Part shown: positions 32,328 through 43,319 of the stretch, piece by piece | Position numbering within the stretch: position 1 is the first letter of the stretch | How the letters are laid out: each line of letters begins with the position of its first letter | Assembly: GCA_029532415.1 (NCBI GenBank) | Contig: JAQOTA010000050.1 | Location: forward strand, 2,852,001-2,916,000 | From: Marasmius tenuissimus | Lineage: Eukaryota; Basidiomycota; Agaricomycetes; Agaricales; Marasmiaceae | DNA length: 64,000 bases | Direction of reading: 5' to 3' | The notes under the pieces: generated by a model | Databases searched by the model: none | Seen by the model: only the letters and a program-made list of their open reading frames with translations | Told to the model about the DNA's origin: nothing | Program-made: the position numbers and the translations under genes

Positions 32328-35300
32328 ATGGTCGCACAAGGTGCAAGCGAAATTGCATTCGCTGCGCCCCGATGCGCAATGCGGGATTCCTGCGGAAAGA
32401 AGGGCGGGATATTCGGTCGAGATCTTCCCTGCCCTTATGACGGAGAACCTGTTCAACCCACTGCTGGTGAACTGCGTCTCTTGCAGTCTATATGCCCCTC
32501 ATTTGCGGATCCTCAAGCACCCGGAACGTGCTGCAACGAAGACCAGATATCCGAATTAGCCACCAACTTCGCTCGGATTGATCCAATCCTTGGCCCATGT
32601 CCAGCATGTCGGAACAATTTCCGTGCATTCTTCTGCGAGTTTACATGCTCTCCTTACCAGTCCCAGTTCGTCAAAGTCACTTCGACTCAGGAAACGTCTA
32701 CCGGGGAGCAAGGTGTAGGGTCTCTGGACTTCTACGTTGGAGAGAAGTTCAAGGAAGGATTTTGGGACAGTTGCAAGGACGTCAAGCTCGGTGCATCTGG
32801 CGATTTCGTTATGGAGGTGATTTTCGAAGGAGCGAAGAATGCTGGAGACTTTCTGAGGTACTTGGGAGATGAGCGTGATATGGGGAGTCCATTCCAGATA
32901 AACTTTCCGGACCACCCCGACAACACCTCGGTTATCCAACCACTGGACATTACACCTCGATCTTGCTCAGACCTTTCGGACCTCTCAAGTCGATGCTCAT
33001 GCGTCGACTGTGCATCCATCTGCCCCGCATTACCAGAACTTCCGCCCCCTTCACAATGTTACATTGGCAATCCCAACGTATTCGGCCGGACATTACCCAT
33101 ATCCTGCCTGTCATTCTCACTTTTACTAACGTACATCCTCCTCGCCATTGCTGGCTTTGCCATTGGATTCCTCTTACAACGACGACGAAGAAAGCGAGAT
33201 CTATCGTTGGGCCTCTCCTTTGATCGTCGTTCCCTTTCCAATGCCACCCCGACATCACCCACAGCAGCTCGACATGGACCAGGATTGGTAGGGGCTGCAT
33301 CCCTCGCCCATGAAGATTCTAGCAGTCGTCGTGTAAACCTTGACGAGTCTTCTGCGACGTCCAACACACGGTTGAACAACCTTTCGGGAGGGCATGTCTC
33401 CCTCACCCCCACCCCTCATCTCCTTGACCCACTCACTTCATCCCAACCCCGGATCCACAAACTTAGCAGCTTTTTGAGGAGGATGTTTTATAGGTCAGTG
33501 TTCTGTTCTCATCGTAGTAAATTAGGCACTCAATTCTCTGCATAGGCTTGGGCTCGCGTGTGCGTCTTATCCTCTCATAGTGTTCGCTGTTGCGTGCCTG
33601 GTAATGGGCGTCTTAAATGGCGGTGAGTATCATAAGCTCTCTCTAGTCCGACGCGTAGAGGCTCACACACCGTAGTGGGTTGGAACTTCTTCAAAGTGGA
33701 AACCTCTCCGGTCCGGCTATGGGTAGGGCCTCAAAGCGAGAGCCGTATCCAGAAGGAAATGTTCGACGAGTGGTTCGGTCCATTTTACCGTGTTGAGCAA
33801 GTCTTCGTAACATCACCATCGCCTTCCACTCCGTCTCCGGTTCTATCGTATCCCCATCTCAAATACTGGTTTGACATCGAAGAGGATATACGTTCCCTGA
33901 AGTCCGCACCAAATGGATATACCCTGGACGACGTTTGTTTCAAACCTACAGAGGAAGCGTGTGTCGTGCAAAGCGTTAGTGCATGGTTCCCCGGTGGTTA
34001 CGTAGAAGGTGCGTATCTATTTCTGACCTAGGGATCGTACTTACATTTTATAATGTAGAGAACAACTGGAAGAAACGGATCCTTGAGTGCGTAGCTGCAC
34101 CTACCAACTGTTTGCCAGATTTCGGGCAACCCCTGAAGGCGGTAAACGTGTTTGGTGGTATACCCACGAAGGAGAATGGACGTAAAGATGTGCGCGACGT
34201 CTTCTCTGAGGAGAAGGTATGACTGAGATCTCTTTTAGGCCCTCAGCTCTGAGGCGTTAGTGGTCACTTACGTGGTGAATGATTCCCTCGATCCCGAAGT
34301 CCAGGGTCGGGCTGAAGAGTGGGAGAGAACGTTGCGAACCTACTTGCAGGATCTATCAGGACGTATCACCCAGGACACTCGGTAAGCGCTATTCTCCCGT
34401 TTTCGGTGAGGGCTAACTGACCTTGCACTCTCATTGCAGTCGCGTTAATGACGAGGGCGAACTCGTGGACCCCGGCCTCCAGATCGCTTGGTCCACAGGG
34501 GTTTCTCTCGAGGAAGAGATCAACAAATCAACAAACATGGATGTTCGAATCGTTGTGGGCAGCTACCTTGCCATGTTCTTCTATGTGGCCATCGCTTTGG
34601 GAAATAGCACCACTCCCAGCTCAACTCAGAAAGGGCGAGGTTCAAACTCGATCTTTGGTCGGATTAAAGGGATTTTCGGTAGAGGCTCAGCTGGTTCGAA
34701 TGATGCCAGGCCGACACGGAGTACGAATGCCTCGACTATCGCATTGCCTACACTCTCCACTATCAGGACTTTGGTTGTGAACACCAAAGTGATGTTGGGA
34801 TTGTTTGGCATCGCATTGGTCATCCTCAGTGTGAGCACGAGCGTCGCATTCTTCAGCATGTGCGGAGTGAAGGTTACTTTGATCATTGCTGGTGAGTACG
34901 ATGGCGTATGCCTCTGGTGTTTGATATTGAAGGAGGACACTTTGTGCAGAGGTTATCCCTTTCCTCGTCCTGGCCGTCGGAGTAGACAACGTTTTCATAC
35001 TCGTGAACGAACTGGATCGGCAAAACAGTTTACATGGACCAGGTGCGCTGGTTAACTACCATTCAAGGTGGGCGTCTTGAAAATCATGGTGCGGTTGCTC
35101 GTACTAAGTGGCCAGTAGCTCCCATCCATCTTCCAGGTATCCATCTCAGTATTCTATCCGCCCCATGAGTCCTACTGGTAGCACAGGAAGGTAAGGTTTT
35201 CCTTACGTTCCGAGAGGGATTCGTTTCACATTATTATCTCATCGTTCAGATATCCATCGACTGACGGGGAGCATGAGGATACGGCATCTATGCCACTCCT

Positions 35301-37818
35301 TCTATCGCCGGAAGAGCGGGTGGCACGTACTCTCGCAAAGATGGGTCCTTCGATTCTTCTTTCGACCATTACGGAGACAACGGCATTTTTATTGGGAGCC
35401 CTGGTTCCTATGCCAGCCGTGAGGAACTTTGCACTCTACGCTGGTGGTAGTGTCTTTATAAACGGTGAGCAGTTTATTGGCTGTACCACCTTTCAGCGTC
35501 TTACATTTTCTTGTATCCAGGCTTGCTACAAGTTACCATTTTCGTCAGCGGGCTTGTTCTCGACCTGCGACGCACGGAAGCCAACCGTGTTGACTGCTTC
35601 CCTTGTCTACGACTAGCAGGCCGTATACAGTTGCCTCCTGATAATGACGATGCACAAGAACCAGGCTCAGGACAGAATACTTCGAGCGGTTATGCTCCCC
35701 CGGCGAGAGGCGAGAGTATGCTGACTCGATTCATTCGAAGGTACTATGCGCCCTGGTTGTTGAAACCATGGGTGAAAGGCGGTGTGCTGTTAGTATTTGT
35801 GGGCATATGGGTTATTAGGTGAATCTCCTTAAACCGGGCGCTTCTCTCCACTTGCTCACCATGATTTCTACAGCATCATATCAATCCAGTCTCTCAAGCT
35901 TGGTCTTGATCAGAGACTGGCCTTGCCGAGCGACTCATACCTCGTAAACTATTTCAATGCCCTCGATGAACTACTGGAAGTCGGTGAGTGGCTTTGGTGA
36001 CGTAGAGACACCGCATCTCGGACTGAACGCGGGAATTGTCCACAAGGCCCACCGGTATACTTCGTTGCTCACTCGATCGATGCGACGAAGAGACCAGGCC
36101 AACAGGCTCTTTGCGGTCGGTTCACAACCTGTGACGAGTTCTCTGTTGCGAATGTGCTCGAAGTCGAAAGACGCCGGGAGAAAAATCGCAGTCACTCTTG
36201 GGATCGGTCGTTCATTGCAGAACCCACCGCGAGCTGGATTGATGACTTCCTCAACTGGCTGAATCCTGATCAGGAAAGCTGCTGCAGGGTGCTGAAGAGC
36301 AATCCCTCTGGTTCGTTTCCTTCCTGTCAAGATTCCTTATCTCGCGCTCACTGTTTGAATCAGTTTTTTGTACCCCAAGAGACCGTGCTTCAAGATGCCA
36401 GCCATGCTTCCAGGGGAGGGAACCTGCGTGGAATATTACGATGAGAGGAATGCCGGAAGGCGATGAGTTTATGAGGTACGAGTGAGGTACCCCAACGACA
36501 ATATCCTTGCTGACATTTTCTCAAAGGTATCTCCGTCAATGGCTGCAAAGCCCTACCAATGAGGATTGTCCTTTGGCTGGAAAAGCTTCTTTTGGGACGG
36601 CGTTGGCCTTGTCGGATCCAAGCGACATCAGCTCCGTGACGAATGATCAAGGATCCGTCGTCGCTTCGCACTTCCGCACCTTCCACACACCTTTGAGATC
36701 CCAGGAGGACTTCATTGATTCGTTCGAGGCCGCACACAGGGTCGCTCAAGAAATCGAACGATTTGCGAGACAGAAAGGTGCGTTTGTATCGTGGGATTCG
36801 CTTGAATTGATACTGATATCCCCCCCCAGGCGAAGACATCAGTGTCTTCCCTTACTCGTTGCACTACGTTTTCTTCGATCAGTATACCCACATCATTAGC
36901 ATGACACAAACCGTCTTGGGTCTCGGCTTGGGTAGTGTGTTGATTGTCACGTCTGTGTTGCTGGGGAGCTTGAGAGTTGGTCTCATTGTGAGTGGTGTTG
37001 TCGGTGGCGTTGTGTGCGTTGTCCTTGGAGTGAGTTCATCATCGTGTCTTCTAAACTGGAACCCAATACTGACGGTGGTTCGACTCAAGGTAATGTCAGT
37101 CTGGGATGTTAGGCTCAATGCTATTTCTCTCGTCAACCTGAGCATATGCTTGGGTATCGGTGTAGAATTCTGTGCACACGTTGCCAGGGCATATGTCAAT
37201 CCAGGTGGCGGATACGGAGTGGGTGGAGACGGTGCATGGGGAGGAGAGACCGACGTAGGATACGATGGAACAGCCGTCGACCGTGAGGAAGTGGAGAAGA
37301 ATGCGCAGAAGGAGCGAGATGAGAGAATGTGGATGGCATTGGTTGATGTCGGGCCTTCGGTGGGTTTCTTTGCGCACCTGAAAGATGGTTCAGGTCTCTG
37401 ACTGGTCGCTGTTTAGGTTCTATCTGGAATCACATTCACGAAGCTCATCGGAATGTGTGTCCTTGGACTTACACGCTCGAAGTTGCTTGAGGTATGTCCC
37501 GTTTGTTAGTAAGTGGTTGAAGGAAGCTAAACCCCGCAATCTCGACCAGATTTATTATTTCCGTACTTGGCTCACCCTCATTATCTCCGGCGCGCTTCAC
37601 GGGCTGGTTCTCCTTCCTGTTGTCCTTAGCTGGGCAGGCGGAAAGGGGATCCTTCAAGGACAGGAAGCCGACGAAGAGTGGATGGTACGAGTGATGCATG
37701 GTGAAGGCGGATACGAATACCAGTGAGTTCCAAGATATAGCGATTGCTAAACGAGTCCTTACCCTTTTGCGCTAGACCTTTCATGGCAGACGACGATAGC
37801 AGTGTGAGGAGCGACTGA
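32328..37818 (+). CDS. NCR1: Niemann-Pick C1 sterol transporter (NPC1/Ncr1)
   Basis: NPC1 moves sterol out of the lysosome or vacuole lumen across the glycocalyx into the membrane. The luminal N-terminal sterol-binding domain is Cys-rich: RCAMRDSCGKKGGIFGRDLP, CPACRNNFRAFFCEFTCSPY and CSCVDCASICPALPELPPP. A membrane span follows (SLLLTYILLAIAGFAIGFLL). Then come the patched-type luminal loops (VRLWVGPQSESRIQKEMFDE) and the sterol-sensing domain: VRIVVGSYLAMFFYVAIALG, VMLGLFGIALVILSVSTSVA, VIPFLVLAVGVDNVFILVNE and ITETTAFLLGALVPMPAVRN. The second loop and the last spans (GLGLGSVLIVTSVLLGSLRV, LSICLGIGVEFCAHVARAY) complete the fold. The end is PFMADDDSSVRSD. The first in-frame ATG, at 32328, lies after a stop at 32226 and gives no hydrophobic signal peptide, so an upstream exon may be missing. 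Confidence 0.93.
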
Positions 37819-38155
37819 TAGAACTCATCTGGTCAATATGTACACTTCTATTCTTTATACACGACTCAGTAGTACCCTGGAGTTTGAATCTTTCCTAGAC
37901 TAGCCTTCTTTATCTATGATCTACTGGACTCTCACTGTAATCATGGTCTAGATAATTCAAGTTTCGATTCCAGCGCCCTTACCTGCGAGGGAACGGTACG
38001 AGGGATTCCCTCGTGCCGTTGAGTTGCTACTTAGCGCCCAATGCAACGGAGGTCCAACAAGCGTTACGTTTGTCACATATTGTGACTCAACCTCTTTAAA
38101 ACTCCATCTCCGGCGACAAGTCAAAGTAAACTCACCTTTCAGTCAAAGCACCACG
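37819..38155. other. Intergenic between NCR1 and the RNPS1-like gene
   Basis: These 337 bases hold the NCR1 3' flank and the RNPS1-like promoter. A near-perfect palindrome sits at 37992-38020 (listed separately), about 135 bases before the start codon. An open frame runs upstream of the ATG at 38156 back to 38024, but the conserved start MSDRGRSNSPKP favours 38156. Confidence 0.5.
37992..38020. repeat. 29-bp near-perfect palindrome
   Basis: The left arm AACGGTACGAGGGA is followed at once by its complement TTCCCTCGTGCCGTT. The arms differ at one position, T versus C, which still pairs as G-U in RNA. There is no loop, so as DNA it is a symmetrical site of about 14 bp per half. It could be a binding site for a dimeric regulator of the RNPS1-like gene, or part of the NCR1 terminator. 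Confidence 0.7.
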
Positions 38156-39121
38156 ATGTCGGACCGCGGAAGGTCAAACTCGCCAAAGCCTCTGCAAGAT
38201 GCCGATCGGGATGTTGATATGGACGCTGAGAAAACCGACGCCAAACCCGACGCAAAAGTCGTTATTATCACGAACCTTACGCGGAATGTGGTGGAGGGAC
38301 ATTTGAGGACCATCTTCGGGTTCTATGGGCAAATCATGAAGATTGACCTGCCCGTGTACGGAAAATGTGCGTATTCATTCAACTTTCGCCGTGAAATGAT
38401 TCCTCATCTCCATTTTACAGCTGGACAAAATCGAGGAAAAGCCGCGCTGGAATTCGCAGCTCCTGCAGAAGCACACAAAGCTGCATCTCACATGAACGGC
38501 GGTCAAGTGGACGGTGCCATACTCAAAGTCGAGCTCTCTGATCTACCTGTTCGTTCTCGCTCTCGTTCTCGGTCTCCAAGACCACGAAACGGGAGGGACC
38601 GTGCACGTTCATACTCCCGGTCTATCTCGCGTTCACGCTCTCGAACACGTTCGCGGACACCACCACCATCTAGATACCGCAGTGCTCGTGGAACTGGATA
38701 CGCTCGTCGGGGCCGTGGAGGAGGAGGTCGTGGAGGCCGGGACAGAGATTTCCGACGCGGAAGGGGTGGCAGCCGTTCTCGTTCTCGTTCACCCATTCGT
38801 CGAGGACCGGGGCTTCGCAGACGATCCCCGAGCTACTCACGGGGTGGATATGGAAGGATGCGTCGGACACGGTCGAGGAGCTACTCGGTACGATCCAGTC
38901 GTTCGAGGTCGCGCACGCGGTCACGCTCGAGGTCGTATTCCCGTTCGAGGTCGAGGTCACGCTCGTTGTCGTACTCTTCGTTTTCGAGGTATAGTCGAAG
39001 TCGAAGTCGCAGCCGCAGTCGGACCAGGAGTAGGTCGAGGTCGAGATCATTGAGCAGAGGAAGGAGGAGCATGAGTCGCGACGACATCAGGGATAGCCGT
39101 TCGAGGTCCCCTGCAGACTAG
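38156..39121 (+). CDS. RNPS1: RNPS1-like RRM/RS-domain splicing protein
   Basis: The product looks like RNPS1, an SR-related protein of the ASAP/PSAP complex that works with the exon junction complex. A Ser/Asp-rich start (MSDRGRSNSPKPLQDADRDV) precedes one RRM: KVVIITNLTRNVVEGHLRTI then FGFYGQIMKIDLPVYGK, then GKAALEFAAPAEAHKAASHM and VDGAILKVELSD. A 54-base intron (GTGCGT to TTACAG, near 38368-38421) splits the RRM. Because 54 is a multiple of three and the intron has no stop, retention would insert 18 residues. The C-terminal 190 residues are RS/RT dipeptides around an RGG-like Gly/Arg patch, ending DIRDSRSRSPAD. Unlike animal RNPS1, the RS region follows the RRM. A Tra2-like identity is the main alternative. 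Confidence 0.8.
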   Translation: MSDRGRSNSPKPLQDADRDVDMDAEKTDAKPDAKVVIITNLTRNVVEGHLRTIFGFYGQIMKIDLPVYGKCAYSFNFRREMIPHLHFTAGQNRGKAALEFAAPAEAHKAASHMNGGQVDGAILKVELSDLPVRSRSRSRSPRPRNGRDRARSYSRSISRSRSRTRSRTPPPSRYRSARGTGYARRGRGGGGRGGRDRDFRRGRGGSRSRSRSPIRRGPGLRRRSPSYSRGGYGRMRRTRSRSYSVRSSRSRSRTRSRSRSYSRSRSRSRSLSYSSFSRYSRSRSRSRSRTRSRSRSRSLSRGRRSMSRDDIRDSRSRSPAD

Positions 39122-39410
39122 TCACTGAGAGAAATTACACCGACATGTCCGGTGGTTCCTTTCTCTCCAAAACTCGGATTCAAAACCCGCTTTCGAACTC
39201 TGTTATCTGTTACCTCAAGTTTCTGGTCCCTGCTTGACTCCCCTTGTTTACCACCTCCATGCTTACTGCGTTACTTTTATTTCCTTTCAAACGTCTTTAC
39301 TTCCTCTTTCCAGACTACCTGTCGTTACCGTAAACCTGTTGTACTGCGATGAATACACAGTTTAAACTTGAGCCACAACTTGAGCTTCGATTTCTTATAC
39401 TTACATCCTC

Positions 39411-40951
39411 ATGCCTTTCCCACGGCAGAATTTCTATCCGCCAACTCCCATCTTCCGAATCCGCTGCTCACTTTCACATAGCTATTTCATGAGCCATGTC
39501 ATGAGCAAACATCCTAGCTCTACCCCTTCAACTTCATATTCGTCTACACCCTACTCTACAAGCTTAGAATCCATATCATTTAGGAATAACTTGGTCAAGC
39601 TCATATCACCTCTTAAACGCGTCCGACCGACCGTTCCTTTCTGGCGTCTCGCAGCTCATAGAGTACCGACATTGCATCTGTATAGAAGCCTTCTCAAGGC
39701 AGCACCGACGTCTCACGTGGGTTCCCAACGCTCACAGAATGCTAGACTTCGTTCGCTGATCTGCTACCCTTCCCTTTTCCCGGTAGATCAGATACAATGG
39801 AGAGTCAAGAAGATATTCAAGCGTAACCAACACCTGACAGCTACAGCGCCTACACAGAGGGAGTTGAAGCGGGGGTACAAAGTGTGTATTATCGAGTTCT
39901 CGGTCTCTTGCGTCTGACTGACCAACTCCGACGTACCTAGTGGTTGGAGATATTCAACACGGCTCATTCAGGCGATACACGATATCAAGCGGTCTTGGAC
40001 CGATACGACAGAATGATAAAAGCGAAGGTAGACAAAGAACATTGGAGAACTCTCATTGACAAGGAACTGGTACGCGTTCTGGCCCTACTCTTGTCATCTC
40101 CCCACTCAGTTCGCGCCAACTCAGGCATGGCAACACCGCTTGAGAAACCGACCCATTCTAACAGGGGGAATACTTCACGGGTCGCCTTATAACCCCCCAC
40201 TACCGCGAATGAAACCTCAACCCATGGAAATCAGCAGGATCATCGTAAAACGCATGAAAAGCAAGGATAGGGTTTCCACAAGGATCAACACCCTGAACGA
40301 GTACAGAGATATGGCTCGACACGAACGACAGTTCGAGGATGGACTACTTGGAAAGAGTCGCGAGCGTGAAAACGTATGGAGCGGAGAAGCGTACACAGAA
40401 TGGGGTAATGTGCAGTCTTCTGGCTGATCTGAAGTGATTTTCACCTTGGCTTTTCTTTTCCAGTCGCGCCAATGGCCGAAACAACTCGGACACTACGTGC
40501 TGGCCAACGTGCACAGTTGGAAAGGTTCCTGGGTCCTTACCCTCCAGGGTTACTCGCTCAGGTCGCGCTTGCACGACGGAACAAATGGGAGAATAAGACG
40601 AGAGAAAAGGAACGGGAACGTCGTGGTGAGGTATTGAAATCCACTCGTCGCCGTCAGCGAAAAGGACTTCCAGCACACTTGCTGTCAAGGTTGAGCAAAG
40701 AGCAAGTCGAGAAAGAGTTGACCGTTCGTAGGAGCATTGCCGAGGTGGGTTACGTCGGTCAGTTGAAACGGGAGAAAGGCTGGAAGGTTCGGACGCCAAA
40801 GAAAGGAGGGAATCCCGGGGAAACTTGGAGTATCATTGACGGCGCTTGGACTTCGGACGACAAGGAGAGTGAATTGAGACAGGGAGTGCAGGAAATGAAG
40901 GCAGATATTAGGACTAGACAACGTAGTGGTATGGAGAAGACCGATACTTGA
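39411..40951 (+). CDS. LYR-motif (Cup1-like) mitochondrial protein
   Basis: An N-terminal Complex1_LYR-type helix carries VPTLHLYRSLLKAAPTSH (the L-Y-R is at about 39681) and VKKIFKRNQHLTATAPTQRE then LKRGYK. LYR proteins bind the mitochondrial acyl carrier protein and help assemble respiratory complexes or Fe-S enzymes. A GTGTGT..CTAG intron joins GYK to WLEIFNTAHSGDTRYQAVLD. A second joins LIDKEL to GGILHGSPYNPPLPRMKPQP, the conserved core of the fungal Cup1-like group. The C-terminal half is basic and helical (RRNKWENKTREKERERRGEV) and ends RSGMEKTDT. The start could be 39411 (MPFPRQNFYPP) or Met codons near 39486-39501. The Cup1-like name is from recall of the family, and the partner complex is unknown. 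Confidence 0.72.
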
Positions 40952-41041
40952 TATCCAATCAGCAACTTCCCATTAATAAAGCTCGAACTAAGGTTATTGT
41001 CTCGTCTAATGCTTCATTTTGAAAACAGTGCTATTGATGAT

Positions 41042-41390
41042 CTACTCTTCTTCGATGTATTTGTGACGGATGTCCTTCCACTGTTTCTGTAGTGAAAAGA
41101 AGGGTAAACGAACATGACCTGTGTATCAAGACTGAGTTGAGCATACCCCTGCGTTCCAACGATCCCAGAAGGATGTAACTGCAGTATCGAAGCCAATTCC
41201 GAATGCAAAGGCGGCAGAGAAGACGGATGCAACGTAGACACCTGTTCAGGAAAAATGAGAGGTTAGTTTGTATGAGAGAGTTCCTGTCGTACTGTTGCGC
41301 TTGAAGATGGTGTTATAAACGGTTGCAGAGAGCTATGAAGCAAAATTCAGCATGAGATATCATTCAGAAGGACAAAGGACTCACTGCCAT
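41042..41390 (-). CDS. QCR9: Cytochrome bc1 complex subunit 9 (QCR9)
   Basis: This tiny gene of about 62 codons is cut by three introns. It encodes a one-span subunit of respiratory complex III in the inner mitochondrial membrane. The first coding exon is six bases (Met-Ala, ATG at 41390). The next reads LSATVYNTIFKRN. The third reads SVYVASVFSAAFAFGIGFDT then AVTSFWDRWNAG, which contains the membrane helix. The last reads KQWKDIRHKYIEEE and ends with TAG at 41042-41044. The sequence matches the QCR9 pattern of fungi along its whole length. The gene is convergent with the LYR gene (90 bases) and divergent from uS11m (141 bases). Confidence 0.92.
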
Positions 41391-41531
41391 GGCGGGAGTG
41401 ATGGAGGAGAGAGAACAAGACTTAGAGGTGACCGAGTTCGTTCCGCGCGTGTCCGAAACGATGTCCAGCCAGCCAAACAAATCAATTTCGGAAAAAAACA
41501 ACTCTTGACCTTGACTTCAATTCTCTCCTCC
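41391..41531. promoter_or_regulatory. 141-bp bidirectional promoter, QCR9 / uS11m
   Basis: The two divergent start codons lie 141 bases apart. Both products are mitochondrial, one respiratory and one ribosomal, so joint regulation would make sense. I do not see a recognisable Hap-complex CCAAT box in either orientation. The frame in phase with uS11m extends up to 41352 but overlaps QCR9 and is not used. Confidence 0.6.
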
Positions 41532-42236
41532 ATGCTCGGACTGCAAACATGGCGCAATTCTCTGCGCTCAGTCTCAAAGAGCACGTCTCTGGCTGCTAGA
41601 TATTCTCAGCAATTACCACCCGCCTCAGGAGAATTAGGTTCTTCGAATAACTCTACGCCCAAGGCCTCTTCACCGAATGCTTCACCGAATGCTTCGCCTC
41701 CGGACGTTGAAACCCCTCCTCATCTCGACCCCGCCAGTGCTCTACTCAACGACATACAAAATGCCTCCAGAATGGCCACTCCAGAAACACCACCCGTTGG
41801 GGGCAATTACCCAAAAGCTCGTCCACCGCGAGGTAGACAAGCCACATCCGCCATGACCTATACACGACCCAAATACCGTCTTCACTGCCATTCTACGCGT
41901 CACAATACTATTGCTAGCTTCACCGCGCCTGATGGGTCTACCATAGCGAATTTCTCTGGAGGTTCGTGTGGATTCAAGCGGGGTGCACGGTCTGGCTATG
42001 AAGCTGGGTACCAGTGCTCTGTCAGGGTGTTTGACAGAATCAGGGAGCAGGAGGCGAAGGTTGGGCCCATGTATGTCGAGTTGTTCTTCAAAGGGTTCGG
42101 ACAGGGAAGGGAAGCCATGCAGAAGGCGCTGTTGACTGCAGAGGGTGACGGAGTCCGTCAGTTGATTGTAAGTGTCACTGATAGGACTCCGTTGAAAATT
42201 GGAGGAACAAGGGCAAAGAAGGCCAGACGACTTTAG
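41532..42236 (+). CDS. MRPS18: Mitochondrial small-subunit ribosomal protein uS11m
   Basis: This is the mitochondrial uS11 protein of the 30S-like platform (yeast MRPS18). The single exon opens MLGLQTWRNSLRSVSKSTSL, a presequence rich in Arg and Ser. A long Ser/Pro/Asn linker contains a direct repeat of NASPNASP. The uS11 core begins YRLHCHSTRHNTIASFTAPD then GSTIANFSGGSCGFKRGARS, with GYEAGYQCSVRVFDRIREQE and YVELFFKGFGQGREAMQKAL. The RNA-binding end is LIVSVTDRTPLKIGGTRAKK ARRL at 42236. The linker makes it longer than bacterial uS11. The start at 41532 is chosen for the presequence. Confidence 0.88.
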   Translation: MLGLQTWRNSLRSVSKSTSLAARYSQQLPPASGELGSSNNSTPKASSPNASPNASPPDVETPPHLDPASALLNDIQNASRMATPETPPVGGNYPKARPPRGRQATSAMTYTRPKYRLHCHSTRHNTIASFTAPDGSTIANFSGGSCGFKRGARSGYEAGYQCSVRVFDRIREQEAKVGPMYVELFFKGFGQGREAMQKALLTAEGDGVRQLIVSVTDRTPLKIGGTRAKKARRL

Positions 42237-42442
42237 AGCTTGGGTATGTGGGCTAGTTCCCTTCGCTGTTATGATATCGTTGACTGAGTCTCTCAGACTA
42301 CAAGGAACGACATTAGTGTTCTATTTCGGTGGTCCATCCGGAAATCCGACTTTCGTTACATCCCAATACGCACTACAGTTGCGCGTTGTAACATACAGCT
42401 CTAATAATCTACATCTAATGCACACATACGACCCTTCTCGAC

Positions 42443-43164
42443 TCATGCTTCGAGGCTGAAATAGGAATCGTTGGCATACTTCTTGTATTCGGGTCGTTCA
42501 AGTGACTTGATAGCCACCCGCTTGTCCATCTCGATGTCCTCTATGAGGGCCTCTGTGCAGATATTAGCAAGGATGTGAGGTAGAAAGAAGTGAGTATCCC
42601 ACCTCGAGATGTAAAGTCAAGTTCAGGTCGTATATATCCCAAAACGACAGCTTTGACCTCAATGCCATAGAAATCGTTCTTGAACTCGTGCATAATGTGT
42701 ATTTCCTGAAAGCTCGTGAGTCAAGCGCGGAGTGTTTGGACTGTGGGGAACGTACCGCCGTCAGACGCTTGTTCTTGTAGAACGGGTTCCACCCTAGGCT
42801 CATGACCATTGGCAGAACTTGCTTGTCTTCGTCTGTGAAATCTGACGACCCTGTCGGAATGATCTGGGCATAACCATAATAAACGCCGGTCTTGACTGTC
42901 GAGCTCATTGCCGAGATAGATTCATCAGGTAGATTGGCTAGAGCGGAGGTGAGATTCTGTCCATCTACCGAGGGATACGAACATACCTGTGGGGCATCCT
43001 AGGTCCTTCCCACCTCTACCAAATCCCTTCTGAACAGCACCACCGAGCCGAATTGGGTATGGTTCTTCAGGTGATTCTGGCCCAACGATCTCTGGACGAG
43101 AGAGATGCTCTTCCTCAGTCTGTATCGGCGCAGAGGGTGCTGGAGGCTGCAGAGTTCCGCCCAT
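42443..43164 (-). CDS. FMN1: Riboflavin kinase (flavokinase)
   Basis: The enzyme phosphorylates riboflavin with ATP to FMN. The start at 43164 gives [20 protein letters not shown]. The conserved core reads [20 protein letters not shown] then [17 protein letters not shown], with the intron falling after the P-T of the G-C-P-T-A-N motif, and ANLPDESI after it. [33 protein letters not shown] and [20 protein letters not shown] follow; the last includes the catalytic Glu region of the family. The end is [20 protein letters not shown] then [12 protein letters not shown] at 42443-42445. All motifs are present. The start lies 155 bases from that of TAF8. Confidence 0.94.
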
Positions 43165-43319
43165 AGTAATGTATGAAGGGAAACCTAACGATGTGGAATG
43201 AGGAAGAGAAACAAAACGGGCATCACATCGTGCATTATTATTATCGAGTCATGTGTAAGCCGCAGAGCCACAAGCTTGACGCGCGCACTACGCGGGGCTT
43301 GGGTTGGTTCAATTCTCTC
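43165..43319. promoter_or_regulatory. 155-bp bidirectional promoter, FMN1 / TAF8
   Basis: Divergent starts are separated by 155 bases. The plus-strand frame can be read back to 43173, but the likely TAF8 start is 43320. The region includes an A-rich segment just upstream of the FMN1 start and a GACGCGCGCACTACGCG stretch near 43277. Confidence 0.55.

Noticed and set aside
37930..37975. AGTTTCGATTCC as a tRNA B box
   Set aside because: No matching A box or acceptor stem in the 70 bases upstream.
38503..39087. Long antisense frames opposite the RNPS1-like RS domain, rich in RERERE and DLDL runs
   Set aside because: RS-repeat codons automatically give open, low-complexity frames on the other strand and in shifted phases. 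The plus-strand RRM/RS protein explains the region.
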